NCBI RefSeq assembly: GCF_001411495.1
Contig: NZ_CP012981.1
Location: 3,038,001 to 3,102,000 of the forward strand
DNA length: 64,000 nucleotides
Direction: 5' to 3'
Source of the DNA: Burkholderia cepacia ATCC 25416
GTDB lineage: Bacteria > Pseudomonadota > Gammaproteobacteria > Burkholderiales > Burkholderiaceae
The translations under genes were made by a program, and so were the position numbers. Below, piece by piece: positions 56,653 to 64,000 of this stretch. The stretch's first letter is position 1, and the number at the start of each line of letters is the position of its first letter. The notes under the pieces were generated by a model, which ran no database searches, was not told the DNA's origin, and saw only the letters and a list, made by a program, of their open reading frames with translations.

Positions 56653-57549
56653 TTGGCTCGCATCGTCCTCAAGATCGACGTCGACACGCTGCGCGGCACG
56701 CGCGAAGGCGTGCCGAACCTCGCGCGGATCTTCGACCGCTTCAGTGCGCGCGCGACCTTCCTCTTCAGCCTCGGACCCGATCACACGGGCTGGGCGCTGC
56801 GGCGCGTGTTCCGCCCCGGCTTCCTGAAGAAGGTGTCGCGCACGTCGGTGGTCGAACACTACGGCGTGAAGCAGCTGATGTACGGCGTGCTGCTGCCGGG
56901 CCCCGACATCGGCCGCCGCGCGATCGCCGACATGCGCGCGATCCACGAGGCCGGCTTCGAATGCGGGATCCACACGTGGGATCACGTGTACTGGCAGGAC
57001 AACGTCCGTGCGCGCGATCGCGACTGGACCGCGCGTGAAATGCAGAAGAGTCACGCGCGCTTCATCGAGATCTTCGGCGCGCCGCCCGTCACGCACGGCG
57101 CGGCCGGCTGGCAGATGAACGATTCCGCGTTCGAGCAGATCGACGCATGGGGGATGCGCTACGCATCCGACGGCCGCGGCCATTCGCCGTACCTCCCCGT
57201 CGTCGACGGCCGCACGCTGTCGCACGTGCAGATGCCGACCACGCTGCCGACGCTCGACGAAGTGCTCGGCATCGACGGCGTCGACACGCGCAACGTCGCC
57301 GCGCACATCCTCAAGTTCACCGAAACCAATCCGCACGACCAGGTGTTCACGCTGCATGCGGAACTGGAAGGCCAGAAGCTCGCGCCCGTGTTCGAGCAAC
57401 TGCTCGCCGGCTGGCGCGCGCAAGGCCACACGTTTGCGACGATGGGCGACTACCACGCGACGCTGGACCGCGACTCGCTGCCATCGTACCCTGTCACGTG
57501 GGGCGAAATTCCCGGCCGCTCCGGCGAACTGATCGTCCAGCCCGACTGA
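56653..57549 (+). CDS. arnD: Undecaprenyl-P-L-Ara4FN deformylase ArnD
   Basis: NodB-like polysaccharide deacetylase that removes the formyl group at the membrane. The 298-residue protein begins ARIVLKIDVDTLRGTREGVPNL, with the motif Asp, and has GIHTWDHVYW, whose HxxxH-type histidines bind metal. The most likely start is TTG 56653, since the conserved N-terminus begins right there and no nearby ATG fits. It lies 13 nt after the dehydrogenase gene and closes the arn series. Confidence 0.93.
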   Translation: MARIVLKIDVDTLRGTREGVPNLARIFDRFSARATFLFSLGPDHTGWALRRVFRPGFLKKVSRTSVVEHYGVKQLMYGVLLPGPDIGRRAIADMRAIHEAGFECGIHTWDHVYWQDNVRARDRDWTAREMQKSHARFIEIFGAPPVTHGAAGWQMNDSAFEQIDAWGMRYASDGRGHSPYLPVVDGRTLSHVQMPTTLPTLDEVLGIDGVDTRNVAAHILKFTETNPHDQVFTLHAELEGQKLAPVFEQLLAGWRAQGHTFATMGDYHATLDRDSLPSYPVTWGEIPGRSGELIVQPD

Positions 57550-57657
57550 GTTCGCGCGCGCCGGCGTCGCCCGCGCCGCCCATGCGGCGCGCTGCCGCGA
57601 CGCCCCGCCGAACCGCGCCGCCGCAGCGGCGCCTTTCCATAACAACAGGAGAAACAC

Positions 57658-58119
57658 GTGTCCGTCGAAGTTGACCGTCAAGTTCCCGATTTCACCGCAC
57701 CGGCCACGGGCGGCGACATTTCGCTGTCCGACCTGAAGGGCAAGAAACTCGTGCTGTACTTCTATCCGAAGGACAACACGCCGGGCTGCACGACCGAAGG
57801 GCTGCAGTTCCGCGATCTCTATCCGAAGTTCAAGAAAGCCGGTGCGGAAGTCATCGGCGTGTCGCGCGACAGCCTGCGCTCGCATGACAACTTCAAGGCA
57901 AAGCTCGAACTGCCGTTCCCGCTGATTTCCGATGCCGACGAAGCGCTGTGCGCGCTGTTCGATGTCATCAAGATGAAGAAAATGTATGGCAAGGAAGTGC
58001 GCGGAATCGAGCGCTCGACGTTCCTGATCGACGCCGACGGCGTGCTTCGCCAGGCATGGCGCGGCATCAAGGTACCGGGCCATGTGGACGACGTGCTAAG
58101 TGCTGTACAAGCGCTTTGA
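57658..58119 (+). CDS. bcp: Thioredoxin-dependent peroxiredoxin (Bcp/PrxQ)
   Basis: Reduces peroxides with thioredoxin as electron donor. The 153-residue protein has the peroxidatic site TPGCTTEGLQFRD (Cys44). The E. coli-type resolving cysteine five residues later is absent; the only other cysteine is Cys98, placed like the distal resolving cysteine of other PrxQ. GTG 57658 is preceded by ACAGGAG. It follows arnD by 108 nt. Confidence 0.95.
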   Translation: MSVEVDRQVPDFTAPATGGDISLSDLKGKKLVLYFYPKDNTPGCTTEGLQFRDLYPKFKKAGAEVIGVSRDSLRSHDNFKAKLELPFPLISDADEALCALFDVIKMKKMYGKEVRGIERSTFLIDADGVLRQAWRGIKVPGHVDDVLSAVQAL

Positions 58120-58451
58120 GGCGCGTTATATTGGGCCGCAATGAATGCCAGTTCGCCCCATATTTCTCGTAGCTGCGCCGGTGCTCGATGCGATGCTTTC
58201 CGGCACTTGACGCGCATCACGACCGTATCAGCCGAGCCGCATGTCCCTGTCGACGGGGCAGCGGCTTTTTTTATGGATTGCGCGCCGGCCCTCGGTCCGG
58301 CCCTCACCCCGTCAAGGAGCTGATCGACACTTAGGCGAACCGGCTAGACGAACTTCCTGTGCGCCACCGCGCGCAAACTGCATGCGTCTACGTCACGCAG
58401 GATGCGATCAGCGGCGCACGCCATGCGACACGATTCCTCCCGAGGGACACC
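58120..58451. other. Intergenic region between bcp and phoH
   Basis: About 330 bp with a strong terminator at 58236-58272 and a GAGGGA ribosome binding site before phoH. No gene, repeat or known RNA was recognised in the rest. Confidence 0.5.
58236..58272 (+). terminator. Intrinsic terminator after bcp
   Basis: GCCGC pairs with GCGGC, with an inner TGTCCC / GGGGCA stem around a TCGA-containing loop, followed by T7. It lies about 115 nt after the bcp stop, leaving a long 3' UTR. Confidence 0.88.
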
Positions 58452-60254
58452 ATGCCTTTGCCTACTCCCCCCAGCAAGCTCGGCAGCCTGCTGCCGCCCG
58501 ACGAATACAAGGTGAAAGCGCGGCCCGCGAAAGCCGCGAAGAAATCCGCCGAAGGGGACGCATCCACAGCCGGTGACTACGGTCCGGCGAGCGTGGCCCA
58601 ACCGATGATCGAAGCCGCGAACACGGCCGCGCCGCTGCGCGCCGTCGCGTCTTCGGCGCAGGAAACCGCGAGCGCACCCGCGCGCGGTCGCAAGACCAAA
58701 CAGACGGCCGCACTGTTGCAACCGATGCCGACACCCGCCGAACCCGCGGCGCCGGTCGTCGCGCGCAACGACAAGCCGGCCGCCGGCAAACCGGCCGCGG
58801 CACCCGCGCGCGACACGGGCGCTGCGACGAAATCGCGCAGCCGCAAGGCCGCCGAAGCCGAACAGCAGAAACTGTTCGTGCTCGACACCAACGTGCTGAT
58901 GCACGACCCGAGCAGCCTCTTCCGCTTCGAGGAACACGACGTCTATCTGCCGATGATGACGCTCGAGGAACTCGACAACCACAAGAAGGGGATGTCCGAA
59001 GTCGCGCGCAACGCACGCCAGGTCAGCCGCACGCTCGACGCGCTGGTCGCCGACGCGGGCCCGATCACGGCCGGCATTCCGCTGTCACGCCTCGGCAGCC
59101 GCGAGGCGGTCGGCCGCCTGTACTTCCAGACGAAGCTCACCGACATCGCGCCCGTCGAAGGCTTGCCCGAAGGCAAGGCCGACAACCAGATCCTCGGCGT
59201 CGTGCGCGCGCTGCAGCGCGACCGGCCGGACCGTCAGGTCGTGCTGGTGTCGAAAGACATCAACATGCGGATCAAGGCGCATGCGCTCGGCCTACCCGCT
59301 GAAGACTACTTCAACGACCAGGTGCTCGAGGATTCGGATCTCCTGTACAACGGCGTGCGCGAGCTGCCGCAGGATTTCTGGACCAAGCATGCGAAGGGCA
59401 TGGAGAGCTGGCAGGACACGAAGACGGGCACCACGTACTACCGCGTGACGGGCCCGCTCGTCGCGTCGATGCTCGTCAACGAGTTCGTCTATCTCGAGCC
59501 GCAGAACGGCGAGCCGACGTTCCATGCGATCGTCCGCGAACTGAACGGCAAGACGGCGCTGCTGCAAACGCTGCGCGACTACAGCCACCACAAGAACAAC
59601 GTGTGGGGCATCACCGCGCGCAACCGCGAGCAGAATTTCGCGCTGAACCTGCTGATGAACCCGGAGATCGACTTCGTCACGCTGCTCGGCCAGGCCGGTA
59701 CCGGCAAGACGCTCGTCGCGCTCGCGGCCGGCCTCGCGCAGGTGCTCGACGACAAGCGCTACAACGAGATCATCGTGACGCGCGCGACCGTGCCCGTCGG
59801 CGAGGACATCGGCTTCCTGCCCGGTACCGAGGAAGAGAAGATGCAGCCGTGGATGGGCGCATTCGACGACAACCTCGAAGTGCTGCAGAAGACCGACGAC
59901 GCCGCCGGCGAATGGGGGCGTGCCGCGACGCAGGAACTGATCCGTTCACGCCTGAAGGTGAAGAGCATGAACTTCATGCGCGGCCGCACGTTCGTCGACA
60001 AGTACCTGATCATCGACGAGGCGCAGAACCTGACGCCGAAGCAGATGAAGACGCTCGTCACGCGCGCGGGCCCGGGCACGAAGATCGTGTGCCTCGGCAA
60101 CATCGCGCAGATCGACACGCCTTACCTGACCGAAGGCAGCTCGGGGCTCACGTACGTCGTCGACCGCTTCAAGGGCTGGGGCCACAGCGGCCACGTGACG
60201 CTCGCGCGCGGCGAACGCTCGCGACTCGCCGACTACGCGTCGGACATCCTGTAA
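58452..60254 (+). CDS. phoH: PIN-PhoH fusion protein with disordered N-terminal extension
   Basis: RNA helicase/ribonuclease-type protein: a PIN domain begins at about residue 140 (LFVLDTNVLMHDPSS, Asp145), and a PhoH ATPase follows with Walker A GQAGTGKT near residue 414 and LIIDEAQNLTP. The first 138 residues are Ala/Pro/Lys-rich and probably unstructured. PIN-PhoH (PhoH2) proteins unwind and cut RNA. ATG 58452 was chosen from the GAGGGA site and because the frame above is shadow. A strong terminator follows. Confidence 0.93.
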   Translation: MPLPTPPSKLGSLLPPDEYKVKARPAKAAKKSAEGDASTAGDYGPASVAQPMIEAANTAAPLRAVASSAQETASAPARGRKTKQTAALLQPMPTPAEPAAPVVARNDKPAAGKPAAAPARDTGAATKSRSRKAAEAEQQKLFVLDTNVLMHDPSSLFRFEEHDVYLPMMTLEELDNHKKGMSEVARNARQVSRTLDALVADAGPITAGIPLSRLGSREAVGRLYFQTKLTDIAPVEGLPEGKADNQILGVVRALQRDRPDRQVVLVSKDINMRIKAHALGLPAEDYFNDQVLEDSDLLYNGVRELPQDFWTKHAKGMESWQDTKTGTTYYRVTGPLVASMLVNEFVYLEPQNGEPTFHAIVRELNGKTALLQTLRDYSHHKNNVWGITARNREQNFALNLLMNPEIDFVTLLGQAGTGKTLVALAAGLAQVLDDKRYNEIIVTRATVPVGEDIGFLPGTEEEKMQPWMGAFDDNLEVLQKTDDAAGEWGRAATQELIRSRLKVKSMNFMRGRTFVDKYLIIDEAQNLTPKQMKTLVTRAGPGTKIVCLGNIAQIDTPYLTEGSSGLTYVVDRFKGWGHSGHVTLARGERSRLADYASDIL

Positions 60255-60293
60255 CGCGACAGGCCGGCCCGTCGGCCGGCTGTCGACGCATCG

Positions 60294-60328
60294 CGGCGCT
60301 CCGTTTCCGGAGCGCCGTTTTTATTTTT
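60294..60328 (+). terminator. Intrinsic terminator after phoH
   Basis: CGGCGCTCCG pairs with CGGAGCGCCG around a TTTC loop, followed by TTTTTATTTTT. A weaker GCCGGCC hairpin lies just upstream. Confidence 0.92.
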
Positions 60329-60493
60329 GGGGTCTGAAACGTTGGTCATGCATCGTTACGCAACAGCCGCACTTACGCGCGAAACTTCAAGTAAATTCTC
60401 AGGAACGGTTGCTTAAGCCCCGCCGGAACGTCTACCATCGGGTCTGTCTGTTGTCATACGATTCGCGAGCGTCCCGCGCTCGCCCGCCTTGTC

Positions 60494-61594
60494 ATGCTTC
60501 GAATCTGGGTTCCCGTTGCTGTCGTTTCACTGCTTGCGGCCTGCTCCAGCGTGCCGCCGCAGTCGGCATCGCGCCCCGCGTCGGGCATGAAGATCACGAC
60601 GCCGCGCGCATTCCCCGCCCCCGCCAATTTCCCGAAGTTCGTCGATCACAGCGTCGGCCAGGAAGAAATTTCGATCCAGGCGATGAGCCTCGTCGGCGTC
60701 CCGTATCGCTGGGGCGGCAACACGCCGACGAGCGGCTTCGACTGCAGCGGGCTCGTGCGCTACGTGATCGGCCGCGCAGCGGACGTGAACCTGCCGCGCA
60801 CGACCGCCGACATGAGCGGCCGCGGCATATCGGTCGAGCCCGACCAGATCGCGCCGGGCGACCTGATCTTCTTCAACACGACCGGACGGCCGCATTCGCA
60901 CGTCGGCATCTACGTCGGCAAGCTGCGCTTCGTCAACGCACCGTCGACGGGCGGCACCGTGCGGCTCGACTATCTGACGAACCCGTACTGGGCCAAGCGT
61001 TTCGACGGCATTCGCCGCGTCGCGCCGCCGCGCGGGGCACCTACGCCGTTCGATGCGCCGACCTACGAGGCAAAGCGCGACGAGCCGCGCAGCGCGCCGG
61101 TCGTTGCGCCCGCCCCTGTCGTCGTGACTGCCGCCGCGCCGCGGCAGCCGGCCTATACGCAGTCGCAAGCCGCCGTGACCCGGGCGCCTGCCCCGGTCAT
61201 GCCGGCCGCGCAGGCCGTGTCGACCGCCGCGGTCGCGCCCGCAGCCGCGGCGGCCGATCCGTATGAACCTCCGCCGGCGCGCATGCAGACGGCTCAGCAG
61301 CAGGCAACTTCCGTGAGCGACGGCACGGGCACAGCCGCCGCCACCATGACCGCGAATGCAGCGCCAGCCGGTCCGGCCGAGGTCGGCACCCAGATTCCGA
61401 CGACGGCACTGACGGCCGCCCAGGCTGCCGCCTTCGATGCGGAGCCGCCACCCGCCGTCGCGGCGACGTCACCGCGCGGCACCGAACCAGCCCCCGTGCA
61501 GGTATTGCGCGCGTCGACGCAATCTGCCCCCGTCAGCCCGCGCACAGCCAGCGCAGACGATCCGATTGCCCGGTTCGCGAACGGAAGTTACTAG
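60494..61594 (+). CDS. NlpC/P60 (C40) lipoprotein peptidase with long low-complexity tail
   Basis: Outer-membrane lipoprotein that cuts peptidoglycan stem peptides. A signal peptide ends in LLAAC (lipidated Cys17). The NlpC/P60 domain spans about 55-175: catalytic Cys84 in GFDCSGLVRYV, His136 in SHVGIYVG, and the third polar residue is Asn148 in RFVNAPS, where Spr-type enzymes have His. From about 180 to 366 the protein is Ala/Pro/Thr/Gln-rich and probably disordered. ATG 60494 opens directly on the signal peptide. Confidence 0.9.
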   Translation: MLRIWVPVAVVSLLAACSSVPPQSASRPASGMKITTPRAFPAPANFPKFVDHSVGQEEISIQAMSLVGVPYRWGGNTPTSGFDCSGLVRYVIGRAADVNLPRTTADMSGRGISVEPDQIAPGDLIFFNTTGRPHSHVGIYVGKLRFVNAPSTGGTVRLDYLTNPYWAKRFDGIRRVAPPRGAPTPFDAPTYEAKRDEPRSAPVVAPAPVVVTAAAPRQPAYTQSQAAVTRAPAPVMPAAQAVSTAAVAPAAAAADPYEPPPARMQTAQQQATSVSDGTGTAAATMTANAAPAGPAEVGTQIPTTALTAAQAAAFDAEPPPAVAATSPRGTEPAPVQVLRASTQSAPVSPRTASADDPIARFANGSY

Positions 61595-61671
61595 CCCGCT
61601 TCGCGTTCGCCTGCGATCACGCGCGACTACAAACCCGCCATTCGCCGCATATTTCCGCTGCCCAAAAAGGA

Positions 61672-61706
61672 AAATGCGCCGCAGCCTTTCGGCTTGCGGC
61701 GCATTT
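61672..61706. terminator. Hairpin terminator between the NlpC/P60 gene and pit
   Basis: AAATGCGCCGCA pairs with TGCGGCGCATTT, with GCC/GGC inside. On the minus strand TTTTCCTTTTT follows, so it mainly serves pit; it is weaker on plus. Confidence 0.8.
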
Positions 61707-61731
61707 CATGTCCGTTCGACAGTGCGGTCGA

Positions 61732-62742
61732 TCAGAAGATCTGGTGGCCGAGCCACCATCCACCGGCCGCGAACAGCGCGGCCGCCGGCAGCGTGAGCAC
61801 CCACGCCCACACGATGTTGCCGGCCACACCCCAGCGCACGGCCGACAGCTTCTGCGTCGCGCCGACGCCGACGATCGCGCCGGTGATCGTGTGCGTGGTC
61901 GACACCGGAATGCCGAGGAACGATGCGAGGAACAGCGTCATCGCGCCACCGGTTTCCGCGCAGAAACCGCCGACCGGCTTGAGCTTCGTAATCTTCTGGC
62001 CCATCGTGCGCACGATGCGCCAGCCGCCGAACAGCGTGCCGAGACCCATCGACAGGTAGCACGCGCCGATCACCCACGCGGGCGGCGCATCGGCGGTCGC
62101 CGATGCATAGCCCGATGCGATCAGCAGCATCCAGATGATGCCGATCGTCTTCTGCGCGTCGTTGCCGCCGTGGCCCAGGCTGTACAGCCCGGCCGACAGC
62201 AGCTGCAGCCGGCGGAAACGCCGGTCGACCTTGCTGGGCGCGGTTCGGAAATACAGCCACGACACGCCGAGCATGAACAGCGAACCGAGAATGAAGCCGA
62301 GCAGCGGCGAAATGAAGATGAACGCGATGGTCTTCAGCAATCCGTCGATGTTCAGCGAAGCCCAGCCCGACTTGGCGAGCGCCGCGCCGACGAGGCCGCC
62401 GATCAGCGCATGCGACGAACTCGACGGGATCCCGTAGTACCACGTGATCACGTTCCAGCCGATCGCACCGACCAGCGCGCCGAACACCACATAGTGGTCG
62501 ACGATCTCGGGATCGATGGTGCCTTTACCGACGGTCTGCGCGACTTTCAGGTGGAAGATGAAATACGCGATGACGTTGAACGCCGCCGCGAACACCACGG
62601 CTTGCTGGGGCTTCAGCACCCCGGTGGACACGACGGTGGCGATCGAGTTCGCCGCGTCGTGAAAGCCGTTCATGAAGTCGAATACGAGCGCGACGAGCAC
62701 CAGCGTCGCGACCATCCAGAGGGCGAGTTGTATCGAATGCAT
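61732..62742 (-). CDS. pit: Inorganic phosphate transporter, PiT family
   Basis: Phosphate (metal-phosphate) proton symporter. The 336-residue protein has about 10 membrane segments and the two PHO-4 repeats: DFMNGFHDAANSIATVVSTG and LYSLGHGGNDAQKTIGI. It is shorter than E. coli PitA (499) but usual for the small form that is paired with a DUF47 protein. It starts 10 nt after that partner gene. Confidence 0.94.
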   Translation of the reverse strand: MHSIQLALWMVATLVLVALVFDFMNGFHDAANSIATVVSTGVLKPQQAVVFAAAFNVIAYFIFHLKVAQTVGKGTIDPEIVDHYVVFGALVGAIGWNVITWYYGIPSSSSHALIGGLVGAALAKSGWASLNIDGLLKTIAFIFISPLLGFILGSLFMLGVSWLYFRTAPSKVDRRFRRLQLLSAGLYSLGHGGNDAQKTIGIIWMLLIASGYASATADAPPAWVIGACYLSMGLGTLFGGWRIVRTMGQKITKLKPVGGFCAETGGAMTLFLASFLGIPVSTTHTITGAIVGVGATQKLSAVRWGVAGNIVWAWVLTLPAAALFAAGGWWLGHQIF

Positions 62743-62752
62743 CGTGGTCCGC

Positions 62753-63379
62753 TCAGGCGTTTTCCAGCACGATGCCTTCGATGATGTTCGCGACGTCCTC
62801 GCACTTGTCGGTGATCTCTTCGAGCAGCTCGTAGATCGCCTTCAGCTTGATGAGCGTCTTCACGTCGTCTTCCTCGCGGAACAGCTTCGACATCGCCGCG
62901 CGCAGCACGCGATCGGCCTCCGATTCCCAGCGGTCGATCTCCTCGCACTGCTTGAGGATCTGCGCGGACTGCTTCATGTCGGAAAGCAACCCGACCGCCT
63001 GCTGCACGTGCTGGGCGGACTGCGTGACGATGTGCGCGAGCTGGCTCGCCTCGGACGTGACGGACTGCACGTCGTACAGCGACACGGCGGTCGCGACGTC
63101 TTCCATCAGGTCGAGGATGTCGTCCATCGTCGTGATCAGCTTGTGGATCTCGTCGCGATCGAGCGGCGTGATGAAAGTCTTGTGCAGCAGATCGATCGCC
63201 TCGTGCGTGAGCTTGTCAGCGGCCTTCTCGGCAATTTGCACGTTTTGCTTGTGAATCTCGGCGTCGGCGAGATTGTCGATCAGCAGTTCGAGCTCGCGGC
63301 CACCGGAAACGATGTGCTTCGCGTGCGCGTTGAAGAGTTCAAAGAACTTGCCCTCGGTGGGCATGAATCGACCGAACAT
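62753..63379 (-). CDS. DUF47 / PhoU-like protein (Pit accessory)
   Basis: The 208-residue helical protein matches DUF47 (YkaA-like), with the start MFGRFMPTEGKFFELFNAHAKHI and blocks EIHKLITTMDDILDLMEDVATAVSLYDV. The DUF47 fold resembles PhoU. Such genes sit next to pit and are thought to regulate the transporter. It is first of the pair and is preceded by a 138-nt gap after dnaB in the same direction. Confidence 0.93.
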   Translation of the reverse strand: MFGRFMPTEGKFFELFNAHAKHIVSGGRELELLIDNLADAEIHKQNVQIAEKAADKLTHEAIDLLHKTFITPLDRDEIHKLITTMDDILDLMEDVATAVSLYDVQSVTSEASQLAHIVTQSAQHVQQAVGLLSDMKQSAQILKQCEEIDRWESEADRVLRAAMSKLFREEDDVKTLIKLKAIYELLEEITDKCEDVANIIEGIVLENA

Positions 63380-63517
63380 GGGATTCCTGAGAGATTGTCA
63401 AACTACTGTCACGAAAACGGGCGACATTGTACCGTTTTCGGTCGCGCCGCGACGCGCGCACATGCGCACGCCGGGATTGGATACAACGTTTGGCGATTTA
63501 GGGCTTTACAACCGGCG

Positions 63518-64000
63518 CTACTCGCCGTAGAAAGTCTGCGCCCCCGCAAAATTGTCGAACTTCGTGTATTGCCCCAGGAACGTGAGTCGAACGGGGCCGA
63601 TCGGGCCGTTACGTTGCTTGCCGATGATGATTTCGGCCGTGCCTTTGTCGGGGCTGTCCGGGTTGTAAACTTCGTCACGGTAAATGAACAGGATCACGTC
63701 CGCATCCTGCTCGATTGCGCCCGATTCGCGCAAATCGGACATCACCGGACGCTTGTTCGGGCGCTGTTCGAGGCCGCGGTTCAACTGCGACAGCGCGATC
63801 ACCGGCACGTCGAGTTCCTTCGCGAGACTCTTCAGCGATCGCGAGATTTCCGAGATTTCGGTCGCGCGGTTCTCGCCCTGCGACGAACCCGACATCAGCT
63901 GCAGGTAGTCGACGATGATCAGGCCGAGCTTGCCGCACTGCCGCGCCAGACGCCGTGCGCGCGAGCGCAATTCCATCGGGTTCAGGCCGCCCGTCTCGTC
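63518..64000 (-). CDS. dnaB: Replicative DNA helicase DnaB (C-terminal part; runs off the window)
   Basis: The last 160 codons are present; the rest lies beyond 64000. The RecA-like motor part shows Walker [15 protein letters not shown], the H3/H4 region with [33 protein letters not shown], and [15 protein letters not shown]. The final piece [17 protein letters not shown] is the usual DnaB C-terminus. Confidence 0.96.
   Translation of the reverse strand, partial: DETGGLNPMELRSRARRLARQCGKLGLIIVDYLQLMSGSSQGENRATEISEISRSLKSLAKELDVPVIALSQLNRGLEQRPNKRPVMSDLRESGAIEQDADVILFIYRDEVYNPDSPDKGTAEIIIGKQRNGPIGPVRLTFLGQYTKFDNFAGAQTFYGE

Noticed and set aside
1..64000. CRISPR arrays, insertion sequences, integrases, tRNA-linked islands or toxin-antitoxin pairs
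   Set aside because: Looked for on both strands; no direct-repeat array, transposase, integrase, att-like duplication or tRNA was recognised.

Overview
The window is GC-rich chromosomal DNA of a beta-proteobacterium. Protein sequences and gene order point to Burkholderia, most likely the B. cepacia complex: rlmN-rodZ-ispG-hisS-yfgM, surE-pcm-nlpD-rpoS, dnaX-ebfC-recR, a trxA-rho pair and a complete L-Ara4N (arn) cluster. No tRNA, rRNA, insertion sequence, prophage or CRISPR array was seen. The region reads as core genome.

Layout. 1-5.8 kb (mostly minus): yfgM (partial), hisS, ispG, rodZ, rlmN, ndk. 6-9.3 kb: BI-1 family membrane protein, rlmD, an EEP-family hydrolase. 9.3-18.9 kb (minus): 3'-5' exonuclease, rpoS, nlpD, pcm, surE, class III CoA-transferase, recR, ebfC, dnaX and the 4.5S SRP RNA. 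19.3-24.6 kb (plus): trxA, rho, a MerR-MFS pair, mtfA, rpmE type B. 24.8-27.9 kb: a GT39-like membrane glycosyltransferase and a MATE exporter. 27.9-36.4 kb: acetoin catabolism, with acoX-SDR-acoA-acoB-acoC-lipA on the minus strand facing the sigma-54 activator acoR; a near-perfect sigma-54 promoter and two GTCTC dyads lie between them. 36.5-42.2 kb: a cysteine-less AdhR/NmlR-like MerR regulator with a carboxymuconolactone-decarboxylase-like partner, a ComEA-like protein with a histone-H1-like tail, YidB, clpB with a sigma-32 promoter, and nsrR. 42.4-49.5 kb: group III truncated haemoglobin with an NsrR-like dyad, moaE-moaD-moeA, and thrC-hom-alaA. 49.7-57.6 kb: Mth938-like gene and arnT-arnE/F-arnB-arnC-arnA(formyltransferase)-arnA(dehydrogenase)-arnD. 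57.6-64 kb: bcp, phoH, a NlpC/P60 lipoprotein, pit and its PhoU-like DUF47 partner, and the 3' end of dnaB.

How the parts work together. The aco genes form one catabolic unit: E1 alpha and beta, an unusual lipoyl-hydrolase E2, a dedicated lipoyl synthase, AcoX and an SDR, with AcoR as activator; E3 is absent. The arn genes make UDP-L-Ara4N, carry it on undecaprenyl phosphate and transfer it to lipid A or core, which underlies intrinsic polymyxin resistance. NsrR and the truncated haemoglobin form a nitric-oxide response pair. No wholly new system was recognised. The most interesting signals are regulatory or architectural: the aco promoter region, the nearly leaderless self-regulated MerR gene without a sensing cysteine, the pyrimidine-rich rho leader, and the ComEA-like protein with a polycationic tail.
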